Shown here: in pieces, positions 37,360 through 45,738 of the stretch
How the letters are laid out: each line of letters opens with the position of its first letter
How positions within the stretch are numbered: the first letter of the stretch is position 1
From: Polyangiaceae bacterium
GTDB taxonomy: Bacteria; Myxococcota_A; Polyangia; Polyangiales; Polyangiaceae
Reading direction: 5' to 3'
NCBI GenBank assembly: GCA_025937895.1
Contig: JAICQL010000006.1
Span: forward strand, 1-64,000
Length of the DNA: 64,000 nucleotides
Position numbers and translations under genes: made by a program
The notes under the pieces: generated by a model
Seen by the model: the letters and a program-made list of their open reading frames with translations, nothing else
Database searches by the model: none
Told to the model about the DNA's origin: nothing

Positions 37360-37956
37360 CTACTTCGCCTGCATCACCATCAGGTGATACTTGCCAAATT
37401 CGTTCTGGCCGAGCGTGAACAACACCTCCACGAACAGGCGATATGGGGTGGTGCTATCAGCGATGATAATCGCCTCCGAGCTCGCCGGATCCAGACCCTT
37501 TGCCTCGCGCAACGCGCGATCGAGCTTGCGTGCTGCCTGCAAGGCGTTGCCCAGGGGCACGATGTAGAGCGAGTTCGCGCCCCGCTTGAAGCGAGCCTCG
37601 ACGCCGTTCTGCGCCAGCGATTGATTGTTGGGCAAGTCGAGCACCTTGTCGTCACCGACCAGCACCTGGCTCTTGGACACGGTGACCCGCACTCCCTCCT
37701 GCGCCGGCTGGGTCTGGATGACGCTCTTGGGCAACATCAGATCCCTGCTCTGCGGCACGGAGGCGCTCGACTCACCCAGGGTCTTGAGCAAGAAGACCAG
37801 GATGATGGTCATGATGTCGAGCATGGCCGTGATGTTCAGGAAGTTGATCTCGGGATCGTGCGCGTTGCGACGGATCGCTTTGCGCAGCTCGGCCTTGTAC
37901 TTCACTGTGGACGCCCTGGCCTGAGGCGCTATCGGTACCACTACTCCGTTCGACAT
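37360..37956 (-). CDS. ExbD/TolR family protein (motor set A, second ExbD)
   Basis: Bitopic inner-membrane protein of 198 residues. After a 40-residue cytoplasmic part, the single membrane helix INFLNITAMLDIMTIILVFLL carries the Asp (LDI) expected to take part in proton translocation. The periplasmic part ends with a TolR-like fold (SEAIIIADSTTPYRLFVEVL, reminiscent of the VxIxAD...Y/V motif). ExbD/TolR proteins assemble with an ExbB/TolQ pentamer to convert proton flow into force. Last gene of a TolQ-ExbD-ExbD unit, 21 bases after the preceding ExbD. In Myxococcus the AglR-AglQ-AglS gliding motor has this same one-plus-two composition. Confidence 0.88.
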   Translation of the reverse strand: MSNGVVVPIAPQARASTVKYKAELRKAIRRNAHDPEINFLNITAMLDIMTIILVFLLKTLGESSASVPQSRDLMLPKSVIQTQPAQEGVRVTVSKSQVLVGDDKVLDLPNNQSLAQNGVEARFKRGANSLYIVPLGNALQAARKLDRALREAKGLDPASSEAIIIADSTTPYRLFVEVLFTLGQNEFGKYHLMVMQAK

Positions 37957-37977
37957 CGCGTCTCTGCTGCTCGGGCG

Positions 37978-38538
37978 CTAGCGCGCCACCTGGAAGTTTA
38001 CGTCGGGAAACAGCGGGTCGCCCTTGGACGTCGCTCGCACGGCGTCGATCGTGCTCACCAGCGTCTGATAGTCGATACCCGGGTTGGCGCTCAGGAACAC
38101 CTGCGTCTCCTGCCCGAACTCGGGGGAGGCCTGCTTCAGGCTGCCCGCGCAGGCGTTGAGTGCATCGAAGTCATATCCATCACCGCGGCGCGGAATTGCG
38201 ATGCCCGGTCCGGCACCTTTACAGCCGGGGGCCACGTTGCCGCTGGAGGTCTTGATCGCGTGGCCCTCACTGGTAATCAGCACGGAGAGATTGAGCACCT
38301 CCTTCTTGCTGTCCGCTCGCACGCCGCCGGTGGGGCTGGCCGGCGGCGTCGTCTCGATGGTCGCCGTGAAGGTGACAGCCACCGTGGCCAGCACGAAGAT
38401 CAGGATGTTCACCACGATGTCGAGGAAGGGGACGATGTTGAGCTCACCGCCTTCTTCGTCTGGTGACAGCTCCTTGGGCTGGCTCAGTCGTCGAATTTTG
38501 CTGCGCTGTGCCGCGCTCAGCTGTGCGCCGTCCGCCAT
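37978..38538 (-). CDS. ExbD/TolR family protein (motor set A, first ExbD)
   Basis: Product of 186 residues. The membrane helix LNIVPFLDIVVNILIFVLA (about 33-52) contains the conserved Asp of the family (FLD). The periplasmic part has one Cys pair (CKG and NACAG) and a C-terminal stretch PGIDYQTLVSTIDAVR resembling the TolR peptidoglycan-facing domain. Lies 78 bases after the TolQ/ExbB gene and 21 before a second ExbD. The two ExbD proteins of this set are only distantly alike, so a heteromeric stator is likely. Confidence 0.88.
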   Translation of the reverse strand: MADGAQLSAAQRSKIRRLSQPKELSPDEEGGELNIVPFLDIVVNILIFVLATVAVTFTATIETTPPASPTGGVRADSKKEVLNLSVLITSEGHAIKTSSGNVAPGCKGAGPGIAIPRRGDGYDFDALNACAGSLKQASPEFGQETQVFLSANPGIDYQTLVSTIDAVRATSKGDPLFPDVNFQVAR

Positions 38539-38616
38539 GTTCCTCGCGCCTGGGTTCCTGGAGTCTGGACCTGATACTGGACTGTTACCACGAGCGGCTG
38601 ACCGATGAGCGCCTGC

Positions 38617-39279
38617 TCAGCGCTGCTGCAGGGTCAGCAGGTTGAACGTCTTCTCCATCGTGGACTCCAGATCGTGCTGGATGTTCTTGGCGCGCGTGTG
38701 CAGCACGATGTGCGTGATCATGCAGAACACCGCGATGCCCAGACCGAGCGCCGTGTTGTACATGGCTTCGGCGATACCGTTGGAGAGCATGCGCTGCTTG
38801 TCGGCCTGGGACAGGCCCGGGGCCGAGATGGCCGAGAACGTCGCAATCAGACCGCTCACCGTGCCCAGCAGTCCGATCAGGGTGGCGATGTTTGCCAGCG
38901 ACCAGAGCGTGCCCACACGCTTCTCGGCCTGCGGCTTGAGCTCACCCAGCTTCTCGCTGAGGGCGGCGTCGATCTCGTCCGGGCCCTTGTTGGACTGGGT
39001 CAGGCCCGCGCGCACGAGCTGCAGCATCGGGTAATCCTCTGCCTCGCACAGCTTGATCGCGCGATCGATGTTGCCGGCCGTGACCAGCTTCTTGATCTGG
39101 GCGAAGAACTCCTTGGAGTTCACGCGGTAGCGAGTGAGCTGAAAGGCGAAGCGCTCCACCACGATGGTGAGCACGATCGCTGAGCAGCAGAGATTCGCCA
39201 CCATGAAGGTGGGGTTGTGCTTGAAGGCCTCGATCAGCTGACCGCTGCTCCCCTCGGCCGCAAAAAGCAGAAGATTCAT
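38617..39279 (-). CDS. MotA/TolQ/ExbB proton channel family protein (motor set A)
   Basis: Integral membrane protein of 220 residues with three predicted membrane segments: about 26-44 (FMVANLCCSAIVLTIVVERF), 125-150 (SLANIATLIGLLGTVSGLIATF) and 173-195 (YNTALGLGIAVFCMITHIV). The second and third carry the TolQ/ExbB motif G-L-L-G-T-V-x-G and A-L-G-L-x-I-A. It forms the ring around ExbD/TolR. ATG 39279 is the start, with GGAGGAAAGGGAAG just upstream; the in-frame extension to 39567 has no support. A candidate promoter lies at 39368-39397. Confidence 0.93.
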   Translation of the reverse strand: MNLLLFAAEGSSGQLIEAFKHNPTFMVANLCCSAIVLTIVVERFAFQLTRYRVNSKEFFAQIKKLVTAGNIDRAIKLCEAEDYPMLQLVRAGLTQSNKGPDEIDAALSEKLGELKPQAEKRVGTLWSLANIATLIGLLGTVSGLIATFSAISAPGLSQADKQRMLSNGIAEAMYNTALGLGIAVFCMITHIVLHTRAKNIQHDLESTMEKTFNLLTLQQR

Positions 39280-39367
39280 CGCTCGACTTCCCTTTCCTCC
39301 GGCCTTTCTTCGGCCTTTTCTCTCGCTACCAGGGCCGCTCTGCGAGCAGGTCCCTGAAAACTGAACA

Positions 39368-39397
39368 ACTATAACGATCGCCAAACGAGCTGTGCAA
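39368..39397 (-). promoter_or_regulatory. Candidate promoter of motor set A
   Basis: On the minus strand TTGCAC (39397-39392) and TATAGT (39373-39368) are 18 bases apart, about 90 bases before the TolQ start. The -10 matches five of six consensus bases; the -35 matches three. Confidence 0.4.
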
Positions 39398-40594
39398 GCT
39401 GGCCCGGGGCGTTGCTGGCGGGCGCTACGCGCCCGGCCGCCCTTTTCCACGCGGCCCAGCCCCACACAGCGCTGCGCGTCGTGTTCGCGCTGCGCCGTTT
39501 CCCCGTGCTGGCGTGCTGCAGGGCACGGCTCGAGTCGCCTCGCGCCCGCCCAGGGCCTCACCGTCACATGCTCTGGTCAGGTTCCGCAGCACGACTTGCC
39601 ACCTGAGACGGCATCGCCCTGCGGCGCCTTAAGGGTGCGGGTCGGAGCGACCGGAAGAGCGCACTGCCCGCGCGTGGCAGCTCACTCGAGGGAGCAACCA
39701 CTCCTGGCGAGCAGAGGCAGCAAGGAATGCCGGCGCGCACCGCGCGCTGGCCCCTCACGGGACCGAGCTCGTCGATGTCGGCACAGGTCGGTAGGGCTGC
39801 CACCCAGCGAGATGAGGTACTTTGCGGCCATGGGGCCAGTGTGACGTGAGGCCTCCGCGAGCGAGCTGATGAGACCACTCGTGAGCGTGACGCCTGCCGC
39901 GGCTCTCCGCACGCTGCGAGTGTGAGCGTCCGCGGCTAACCAGTAGCGCGAGAACGTGCCGCGAAGCAGCGCGAGGGCAGGGCAGCAGCAGCCTGGTGTG
40001 CGGCGGATCGCGGAAAAAAGGCCCAGTACGCAGACGGAGTGATGTCTGCCGGCAGTCACGGCGGGGCGGTCGTCCCGTCAATCCCGCTTGACGTAGGGCC
40101 GCACGATTGCGCAATATCCAGCGGTCGAGCGGGTCAAGGAGCGTCCCGCCGCGGTGATTCCGAGTGGTAGCCCTCTGGAGTAGATGCGCGGGCGCCGCCT
40201 CGCGGAAGGTGCGCCAGGTGCGGCGCTCGCTGAAGGATGCGGCCATCCCAGCATGGGGGGTTATCGCTGGCGCCCAGGTAGCCGTCACCTGTCGTGGGCC
40301 TGCTTCAGGAAGCGCCCAGACGCCCATTGCACCGCTTCGAGTCGATGGGTTGGGGACGGCAGCCTGCGATTGCTTCGGCTTGGTGCACGGCACAGTGCAT
40401 CAAAGGGTGCATCAAACGGCGCATCAAACAGGGTATCGAGCCGTGCAGCGAGCGGCGCGTCATCATGCCGTTCCGTTCGAAGGTGGTCAGCAGCGTGAGA
40501 AAAACGCCATCACCCCGCGCGTGGGCGCGACTTGGTCAGGCGCGGCGGCGCGGAATGGGATAAATTGCTCATCCCCTTCGCTGCGCAGGGTGGC

Positions 40595-40714
40595 GATCTT
40601 CGATTCGCAGATCTTCGATTGGCAGGACGTCGACTTGCAGGTCTTCGCTTCTCACGTCTCAGCTAGAGATGTCTCCACGAGAGATGTCTCCACGAGAGAT
40701 GTCTCCGGCAAACG
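40595..40714. repeat. 15-bp degenerate tandem array, 8 units
   Basis: Eight consecutive 15-bp units from 40595 to 40714; units six and seven are identical and the others drift gradually, from GATCTTCGATTCGCA at the left to TGTCTCCACGAGAGA at the right. In one plus frame it reads as pentapeptides (IFDSQ IFDWQ DVDLQ ... VSTRD VSTRD). Confidence 0.85.
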
Positions 40715-40931
40715 CTGCGCGGAGCTACTGGCCTCCAGAGGGCACCCTTCGGAGCGCCAGCCTTCGAAGGGTATCACCCTCCGGGCGCGGCGTTGCAGCT
40801 GCGAGCGGAGGGGGCGTGAGTTTCAGTGCTTTTAGAGCAATGCTTTTGGAGCAGAGAGTGCTTCCAACTCGGTAATTCTCATCACAGCTTCAGGATTGGT
40901 CTCGGGGCGCGCTTCTCTCGCAGAAGCCTCC

Positions 40932-41025
40932 CAGCAGAGGCTGCTTCAGCAGAGGCTACCTCGGCAAAAGGCTACCTCGGCAAAAGGCTACCTCGGCAAA
41001 AGGCTGCTTCAGCAGAGAGCCGCTT
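40932..41025. repeat. 15/16-bp tandem array, 6 units
   Basis: Two 15-bp units (CAGCAGAGGCTGCTT type) are followed by three nearly identical 16-bp units (CGGCAAAAGGCTACCT type) and one mixed unit. The array ends 70 bases before the TolQ start codon at 41096. Confidence 0.85.
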
Positions 41026-41095
41026 CAAAGGGGCGGCAGTCCTCGAGCGCTATCTCTCCCGGAAAAAGTCGCAGGAAAAGGTAAGGTAAAGTTCG

Positions 41096-41746
41096 ATGTT
41101 TTCGACACTCTGGCATCACTACAATGAGGGCGGCTGGGCCATGTGGCTCATCCTGTTTTGGCTCGTCTGTTCGATCGCGGTCATCGTCGAGCGAACGGTG
41201 TATCTGTTTGGCGCCTCCATCAACAAAGAGGTCTTCGTCGCCACCATGCAGAAGTGCATCCTGGCCGGTGACGTCGCCAAGGCCGTGAAGATGTGCTCCG
41301 CCGCCAACGCCCCACTCGCTCGCATCGTGCAAGCGGGCCTGGTGAAGGTAAATCGGCCGGACGAGGAAGTGCAGGCAGGCATGGATGAGGCCGCCCTGCG
41401 CGAGATGCCGGCCATCAACCGCCGCACGGGCTTCTTGGCGCTGTTCGCCAACCTGGCCATGTTGTGCGGCCTGTTCGGCACCATCGTCGGTCTGATTCGT
41501 GCGTTCGGCGCGGTCGGTGGCGAGAGCATCGACCCGAGCCAGAAGGCGCGCATCCTCGCCGAAGGTATCTCGGAGGCCATGAACTGCACCGCATTCGGGC
41601 TGATCGCAGCCATCGTGGCGCTGATGGGCTTCGCGTTCCTGAACGGCAAGACGCAGGGCATGGAAGACGACATCAACGAGGCCTCGGTGCGCGTGCTGAA
41701 CCTCGTGGTTGCCAACCGCCAGAAGGTGAACCTGCAGGGCATGTGA
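41096..41746 (+). CDS. MotA/TolQ/ExbB proton channel family protein (motor set B)
   Basis: Inner-membrane protein of 216 residues with three membrane segments (about 12-34, 115-140 and 160-183). The family core is FLALFANLAMLCGLFGTIVGLIRAF, and the third helix contains NCTAFGLIAAIVALMGFAF. It resembles the set A TolQ in layout but is clearly a diverged paralogue. ATG 41096 has AGGAAAAGGTAAGG upstream. It heads a plus-strand unit with two ExbD genes and a unique membrane protein. A hairpin (41791-41820) separates it from the next gene. Confidence 0.93.
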   Translation: MFSTLWHHYNEGGWAMWLILFWLVCSIAVIVERTVYLFGASINKEVFVATMQKCILAGDVAKAVKMCSAANAPLARIVQAGLVKVNRPDEEVQAGMDEAALREMPAINRRTGFLALFANLAMLCGLFGTIVGLIRAFGAVGGESIDPSQKARILAEGISEAMNCTAFGLIAAIVALMGFAFLNGKTQGMEDDINEASVRVLNLVVANRQKVNLQGM

Positions 41747-41790
41747 CCCGGGTAGCTGCGCGGGATAGCATCGAACGGGAACGCGACACC

Positions 41791-41820
41791 TCCTGCGAGC
41801 GCCTCACGGCCCTCGCAGGA
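41791..41820 (+). terminator. Intergenic hairpin in motor set B
   Basis: TCCTGCGAG (41791-41799) pairs perfectly with CTCGCAGGA (41812-41820). It lies 45 bases after the TolQ stop and has no T tract, so it may attenuate transcription or protect mRNA rather than end it. Confidence 0.4.
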
Positions 41821-41880
41821 GGCCCTCGCTAGCCCCGAGCATCAGCGCAGCGCACAGGCGATGACGGCGGCGCCGCCGCT

Positions 41881-41912
41881 GAGCATCCCCGGCCCCGAGC
41901 ATCCCCGGCCCC
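41881..41912. repeat. 16-bp tandem duplication
   Basis: GAGCATCCCCGGCCCC occurs twice in tandem (41881-41896, 41897-41912) in the spacer before the first ExbD of set B. Confidence 0.85.
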
Positions 41913-41991
41913 GAGAACGCCCGGAGTGGTTCCCTGACAAGTCAGCTCCCGAATACAGACGAGCAGCAGGAAAAGGTAGGAGTACAGCGAA

Positions 41992-42555
41992 ATGGCAGGC
42001 ATCGACGTTGGTGGTGGTCATGGCGGCAAGCGATCCGTCAACCAGGAGATCCCGCTGATCCCCTTCATCGATTTCCTTTTGTGCCTCGTGTCGTTCTTGC
42101 TCATGACCGCGGTCTGGACGCAGATGTCGCGCATCAATGCGGACGCGCGCGTGCCTGGTCCGCCGGATCCTGACAAGGAGCTGGACGAGCAGAAGAAGGA
42201 TCTCACGCTGCATGTGGAGATGCGCGGCGAGGAGAAGTTCCAGCTCGTTTGGAAGGAAGGTAACACGGTGCGCGATACCGTGGACGTGCAGCGCAAGCAG
42301 GCGCGCCTGAGCGACGAGGACTTCTCGTATCCGGATCTGTCCGCGGAGATCACCAAGCAGTGGCAGAGCCAGGGCAGCCACCGCGCAGACAGCGATCTCA
42401 AGCGCGATCAGGCGGTGCTGCACACGGACAACACCACCAAGTTTGAGGACATCATCGCGGTGATCGATGCCATCTACGCGCCCCAGCGTACGATCAAGCT
42501 GGGCGGAGCCGAGGAGACCATCCCGGCCTTCAACGTCACCTTTGCAGTGGACTGA
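41992..42555 (+). CDS. ExbD/TolR family protein (motor set B, first ExbD)
   Basis: Product of 187 residues. A Gly/His-rich N-terminus (GIDVGGGHGGKRSVNQEIP) leads into the membrane helix IPLIPFIDFLLCLVSFLLM with the conserved Asp (PFID). The periplasmic part has the long charged segment typical of AglS/AglQ-like ExbD proteins and ends with EDIIAVIDAIYAPQRTIKLG, matching the TolR C-terminal dimer region. AGGAG lies ten bases before ATG 41992. It shares a near-identical helix with the next gene, so the two arose by duplication. Confidence 0.9.
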   Translation: MAGIDVGGGHGGKRSVNQEIPLIPFIDFLLCLVSFLLMTAVWTQMSRINADARVPGPPDPDKELDEQKKDLTLHVEMRGEEKFQLVWKEGNTVRDTVDVQRKQARLSDEDFSYPDLSAEITKQWQSQGSHRADSDLKRDQAVLHTDNTTKFEDIIAVIDAIYAPQRTIKLGGAEETIPAFNVTFAVD

Positions 42556-42621
42556 GGCGCCTCGTTCGCCTCGTCTGCCGCGTACCTCCGTTCGTTTCAG
42601 GAACCGTCGTTTTCCACTGCT

Positions 42622-43203
42622 ATGTCTCAAAAAGCTCTGTCGCGTTTTCATCAGCCGATCTCCGTTCCCGGTCGCCGGCTGCTCGCTCACGTTCCGCTCG
42701 GATTTGTCGCGAAGAAGGTGGGCGGCGGAGGTGGTAAGTCCGTAAACCACGAGATCCCGCTGATCCCGTTCATCGACTTCTTGCTCTGTATCGTGCTCTT
42801 CTTGCTGGCCAGCTTCTCGGCCTCGGGTGAGCTGCCGATCGACAAGAACGTGCGGTTGCCGCAGGCCGACAACGTCGAGGACATGACCAATGCCCCGATG
42901 ATCGCCGTGGCGGGGCAGATGATCTTGGTGGATGGCATGCCGGCGGGTACCACGCGCCCGGTGAAGGAAGCCAACCGCATGCAGAAGCTCGATGAGCTGT
43001 TCAATCTGCTCAAGGGCCGGCGTGAGGTGTTCAAGCAGATCAATCCCAACAAGGAGTTCCACGGCATCGCGATCCTCCAGGTGGACCGCGAGGTTGAGGC
43101 GGTGGTGGTCAAGAGCGTGTTCCAGACAGCAGCGCTGGCCGGCTACCCCAACGTGAGCTTCATGGTGAAGAACCGCGGAGGCGGTAAGCGCAACAAGGGC
43201 TGA
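42622..43203 (+). CDS. ExbD/TolR family protein (motor set B, second ExbD)
   Basis: Product of 193 residues. The conserved part starts at about residue 30 (AKKVGGGGGKSVNHEIP) and continues with the helix IPLIPFIDFLLCIVLFLLA, almost the same as in its neighbour. The periplasmic end EAVVVKSVFQTAALAGYPNVSFMVK resembles the TolR fold. ATG 42622 is the only in-frame standard start that covers the helix, but the first 30 residues are unlike the paralogue and there is no nearby ribosome site, so the start is uncertain. Together with TolQ and the other ExbD it makes a complete stator set. Confidence 0.88.
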   Translation: MSQKALSRFHQPISVPGRRLLAHVPLGFVAKKVGGGGGKSVNHEIPLIPFIDFLLCIVLFLLASFSASGELPIDKNVRLPQADNVEDMTNAPMIAVAGQMILVDGMPAGTTRPVKEANRMQKLDELFNLLKGRREVFKQINPNKEFHGIAILQVDREVEAVVVKSVFQTAALAGYPNVSFMVKNRGGGKRNKG

Positions 43204-43318
43204 GGGCGGCGGCGGCTCTGGCCGCTGTCGGGTCCGCTCACGGCATCGGAGCCTGATAACGTCGGAGTCTGACGAGCCACCGCGGCGCAGCTCGGGGCGG
43301 CGCTCGCGCGAGGATATC

Positions 43319-44491
43319 ATGCCTTCGAGTCCCAGAGGTCAACAGCCCCGCCCGCTGGGGCGCGGGCTGCCTGCGCTGAATGAGTCGCGCGTGGCGCGCA
43401 AGCGCTCGATCGTGCTCGGTCGAGCGCGGGTGCGCGAGGTGGCAACGCGTTTCTGGTTGCTCACGTTCGCGGGCCTCGCGGTGTTTGCGGTGGTTTACTA
43501 CCGCCACTCGCAGCAAGAGCTGGCGGAGCAGCGCAGTCAGCTGGCCGCGCGCCAGCGAGCGGTGGTGGTGGCCGCCGGGCAGGGCGGCTTTGAGCTGCGC
43601 GACAAGCTGGAGGCGTGGGTCCTGGAGCTCGCGCAGGGTGAGGTGGAAGCGAGCGTCTCGCCGCTGGCGTCGCTCGACGAGATCTCGCGCGGGCCGGGGA
43701 TCTACCTGCGCGCCCGGCAGCAAGACGTACGCGATGTGGAGTCTCTGCGGCGCGCCGCAACTCGCTCGCTGCACGACGGCTTTACCTCGTGCCTGTTCGT
43801 GGGCAAGACCCCGGATGCCGCGGGGACGCCGTGCAAGGCGAAGAGCCAGTGTGGCCCCGGTGAGCTGTGCGATGACTGGGGCGTCTGTTCCGTGCCCGGA
43901 CAGCCCTACAATCTGCGGCTGCTCTACGCGGCTCTGGCGGTCCAGGGTCGAGACTGGCACGAGCGGCTGGCTGCCACCACGGACGAGCTGCAGGTGCGCG
44001 CGATGGAGCTCGAGCTGGAGGGGACAGCCAAGCACGAGGTGCCGGCTGCCGTCGAGCTGGTTCGCCGCAGCCGCTTCTTCACCGCAGTACTCGATGAAGA
44101 GGCCCTTGGCACGCAGCCGGAGCCGGGCGTAGACGCGGGAGTCGAGGAGACCCCGGAGCAGCGCTTGCAGACGACCGATCACTTCGTGCGCGTCGGGATC
44201 TGGGACATCGCCCGGAGCGAGCTGCTCGTCCGCCTGCGGCTGGAGGTAGCAGGCCGCTTCGTGTCGATGGGGCGTGACGTGGACGACGTGGCGGCTGCCC
44301 GCTCCCGGCAGCGTCAGGCCAACAACTGTGCCGCTGCCGTCGAAGTGCGAGAGGCGCTGCTCGCGAAGCTGGGGCAGGCGGTGTCGGCCTCCGGCGCCGC
44401 TGCAGGAGCCCCTGCCACGGCTCCGGGCGCCACAGCGCCAGCGGCCGGGGCTCCCCCCGCCGCAGCTCCCCCCGCGGCCGCACAACCTTAG
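43319..44491 (+). CDS. Hypothetical single-pass membrane protein with Cys-rich motif
   Basis: Unrecognised 390-residue protein downstream of motor set B (115 bases after the second ExbD, same strand). It has a basic cytoplasmic N-terminus (1-42), one transmembrane helix (about 43-61, FWLLTFAGLAVFAVVYY), a coiled-coil start (HSQQELAEQRSQLAARQRAV) and an extracytoplasmic domain. A Cys-rich insert CKAKSQCGPGELCDDWGVC (about 178-196) resembles disulfide knots common in myxobacterial secreted proteins. The last 40 residues are Ala/Pro-rich. Position suggests a periplasmic partner of the motor, but this is inference only. Confidence 0.75.
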   Translation: MPSSPRGQQPRPLGRGLPALNESRVARKRSIVLGRARVREVATRFWLLTFAGLAVFAVVYYRHSQQELAEQRSQLAARQRAVVVAAGQGGFELRDKLEAWVLELAQGEVEASVSPLASLDEISRGPGIYLRARQQDVRDVESLRRAATRSLHDGFTSCLFVGKTPDAAGTPCKAKSQCGPGELCDDWGVCSVPGQPYNLRLLYAALAVQGRDWHERLAATTDELQVRAMELELEGTAKHEVPAAVELVRRSRFFTAVLDEEALGTQPEPGVDAGVEETPEQRLQTTDHFVRVGIWDIARSELLVRLRLEVAGRFVSMGRDVDDVAAARSRQRQANNCAAAVEVREALLAKLGQAVSASGAAAGAPATAPGATAPAAGAPPAAAPPAAAQP

Positions 44492-44568
44492 TGAAGCGCA
44501 GCGCGCTCGCGTGCTAGTCATCGCCAGGCTCTCCTGGCGGGAGCCGAACGTGAGGAGAGCGCTCGGAC

Positions 44569-45738
44569 ATGTATCGCTGGCTGATTCGCCCGCTGCTTTT
44601 TCGGTTGCCCGCAGAGACGGCGCACAGCCTGAGCTTTGGCTTGCTGCGCTGGCTGCATCGGGTACCGGGCGTGGCCCCACTGATGCGGGCGCTGTGGGTG
44701 GAGCGCGCGCCAGAGCTCGAGCTGCAGGTCATGGGTGTGAGCTTTACCAATCCCGTGCTGCTGGCGGCCGGCTTTGACAAGCACGCAACGGGCTACTCGG
44801 CTCTGGCGGATCTCGGCTTTGGTGGCATCGAGGTGGGGACGATCACCCACGAGGAGCAACCGGGCAACCCACGTCCGCGGCTGTTCCGGTTATCGCAGGA
44901 TCGCGCCCTGCTCAACCGCATGGGTTTCAACAACTGTGGAGCGGCGAGCGCAGCGCGACATCTCGCCGGCCCCCGCCGGGGCGTCGTCGGGGTGAATATC
45001 GGCAAGACCAAGAGTGTGCCCGAGCAGGAGGCCATTGCCGACTATGTTGCGAGCGCGCGGCAGCTCGCGCCGCTGGCCGACTATCTGGTGGTCAATGTCA
45101 GCTCGCCCAACACGCCCGGCCTGCGCGATCTGCAGGCAGCGGACAAGCTGCGGCCCTTGCTCGAGGCGGTGCAAGGCGCCATCGGCGCTGCTGGTGGGCG
45201 CCGGGCGCCGCCGCTGCTGGTGAAGATCGCGCCGGATCTGGCGGACGCGGAGATCCTCGACATCGCTGACCTGGCGCTGGAGCTGGGCCTGGCCGGCATC
45301 GTGGCCACCAACACCACCATCGCTCGCACCGGCCTGGAGACACCGGCGAGCACGGTGGCGGCGCTGGGTGCGGGGGGTATCTCGGGCGCGCCGCTCCGGC
45401 GGCGAGCGCTGGACGTGCTGCGGCTGCTGCGGCAGCGCACGGGCAACGAGCTCACCCTGATCGCGGCAGGCGGCATCGAGAGCGCCGACGACGCCTGGGA
45501 GCGGCTGTGCGCTGGAGCGAGCCTGGTCCAGATCTACACGGCGTTCATCTATCACGGACCTGGCTTGCCCCGGAGCATTGCCCGTGGCTTGCTGGAGCGC
45601 GCTCGCGCGGAGGGCTTCGACAGTCTGGCAGCGGCGATCGCTCACCATCACGGCCTGGCGGCAGCAGCAGGCTCCGGGCCGCGAGCTCCGGGTGAACGCA
45701 GCGCGCAGCCGGCGCTCGCGCTCAAGTCGCCGAGCTGA
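44569..45738 (+). CDS. pyrD: Dihydroorotate dehydrogenase, class 2 (quinone-dependent)
   Basis: Membrane-associated flavoenzyme of 389 residues that oxidises dihydroorotate to orotate in pyrimidine synthesis and passes electrons to quinone. The N-terminal amphipathic extension ([21 protein letters not shown]) marks class 2. FMN/substrate motifs: [58 protein letters not shown] with the catalytic Ser, and [10 protein letters not shown]. About 35 extra Ala/Pro/Ser residues extend the C-terminus. A GAGGAG lies upstream of ATG 44569. The last 17 bases overlap the convergent oxoprolinase gene. Confidence 0.95.
   Translation: MYRWLIRPLLFRLPAETAHSLSFGLLRWLHRVPGVAPLMRALWVERAPELELQVMGVSFTNPVLLAAGFDKHATGYSALADLGFGGIEVGTITHEEQPGNPRPRLFRLSQDRALLNRMGFNNCGAASAARHLAGPRRGVVGVNIGKTKSVPEQEAIADYVASARQLAPLADYLVVNVSSPNTPGLRDLQAADKLRPLLEAVQGAIGAAGGRRAPPLLVKIAPDLADAEILDIADLALELGLAGIVATNTTIARTGLETPASTVAALGAGGISGAPLRRRALDVLRLLRQRTGNELTLIAAGGIESADDAWERLCAGASLVQIYTAFIYHGPGLPRSIARGLLERARAEGFDSLAAAIAHHHGLAAAAGSGPRAPGERSAQPALALKSPS

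Larger units (their letters stand above)
39280..41095. other. 1.8 kb divergent spacer, repeat-rich, without a supported gene
   Basis: The longest gene-free stretch of the window separates two divergent TolQ-ExbD-ExbD units. Left part (39400-40580) holds unremarkable GC-rich sequence with shadow frames of up to 220 codons on each strand, none with a family signature. A triple GCATCAAA motif occurs around 40397-40430. The right part (40595-41025) is made of short tandem arrays. Promoters for both units must lie here. A decayed pentapeptide-type gene is possible for the right part but is not supported as a live gene. Confidence 0.6.

Noticed and set aside
40164..40835. 223-codon plus-strand frame in the motor spacer
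   Set aside because: Contains the 15-bp array but otherwise lacks motifs, start context and codon bias; kept only as a finding about repeats.
40595..41025. CRISPR array
   Set aside because: Units are 15-16 bp, directly adjacent without unique spacers, and no cas gene is present.
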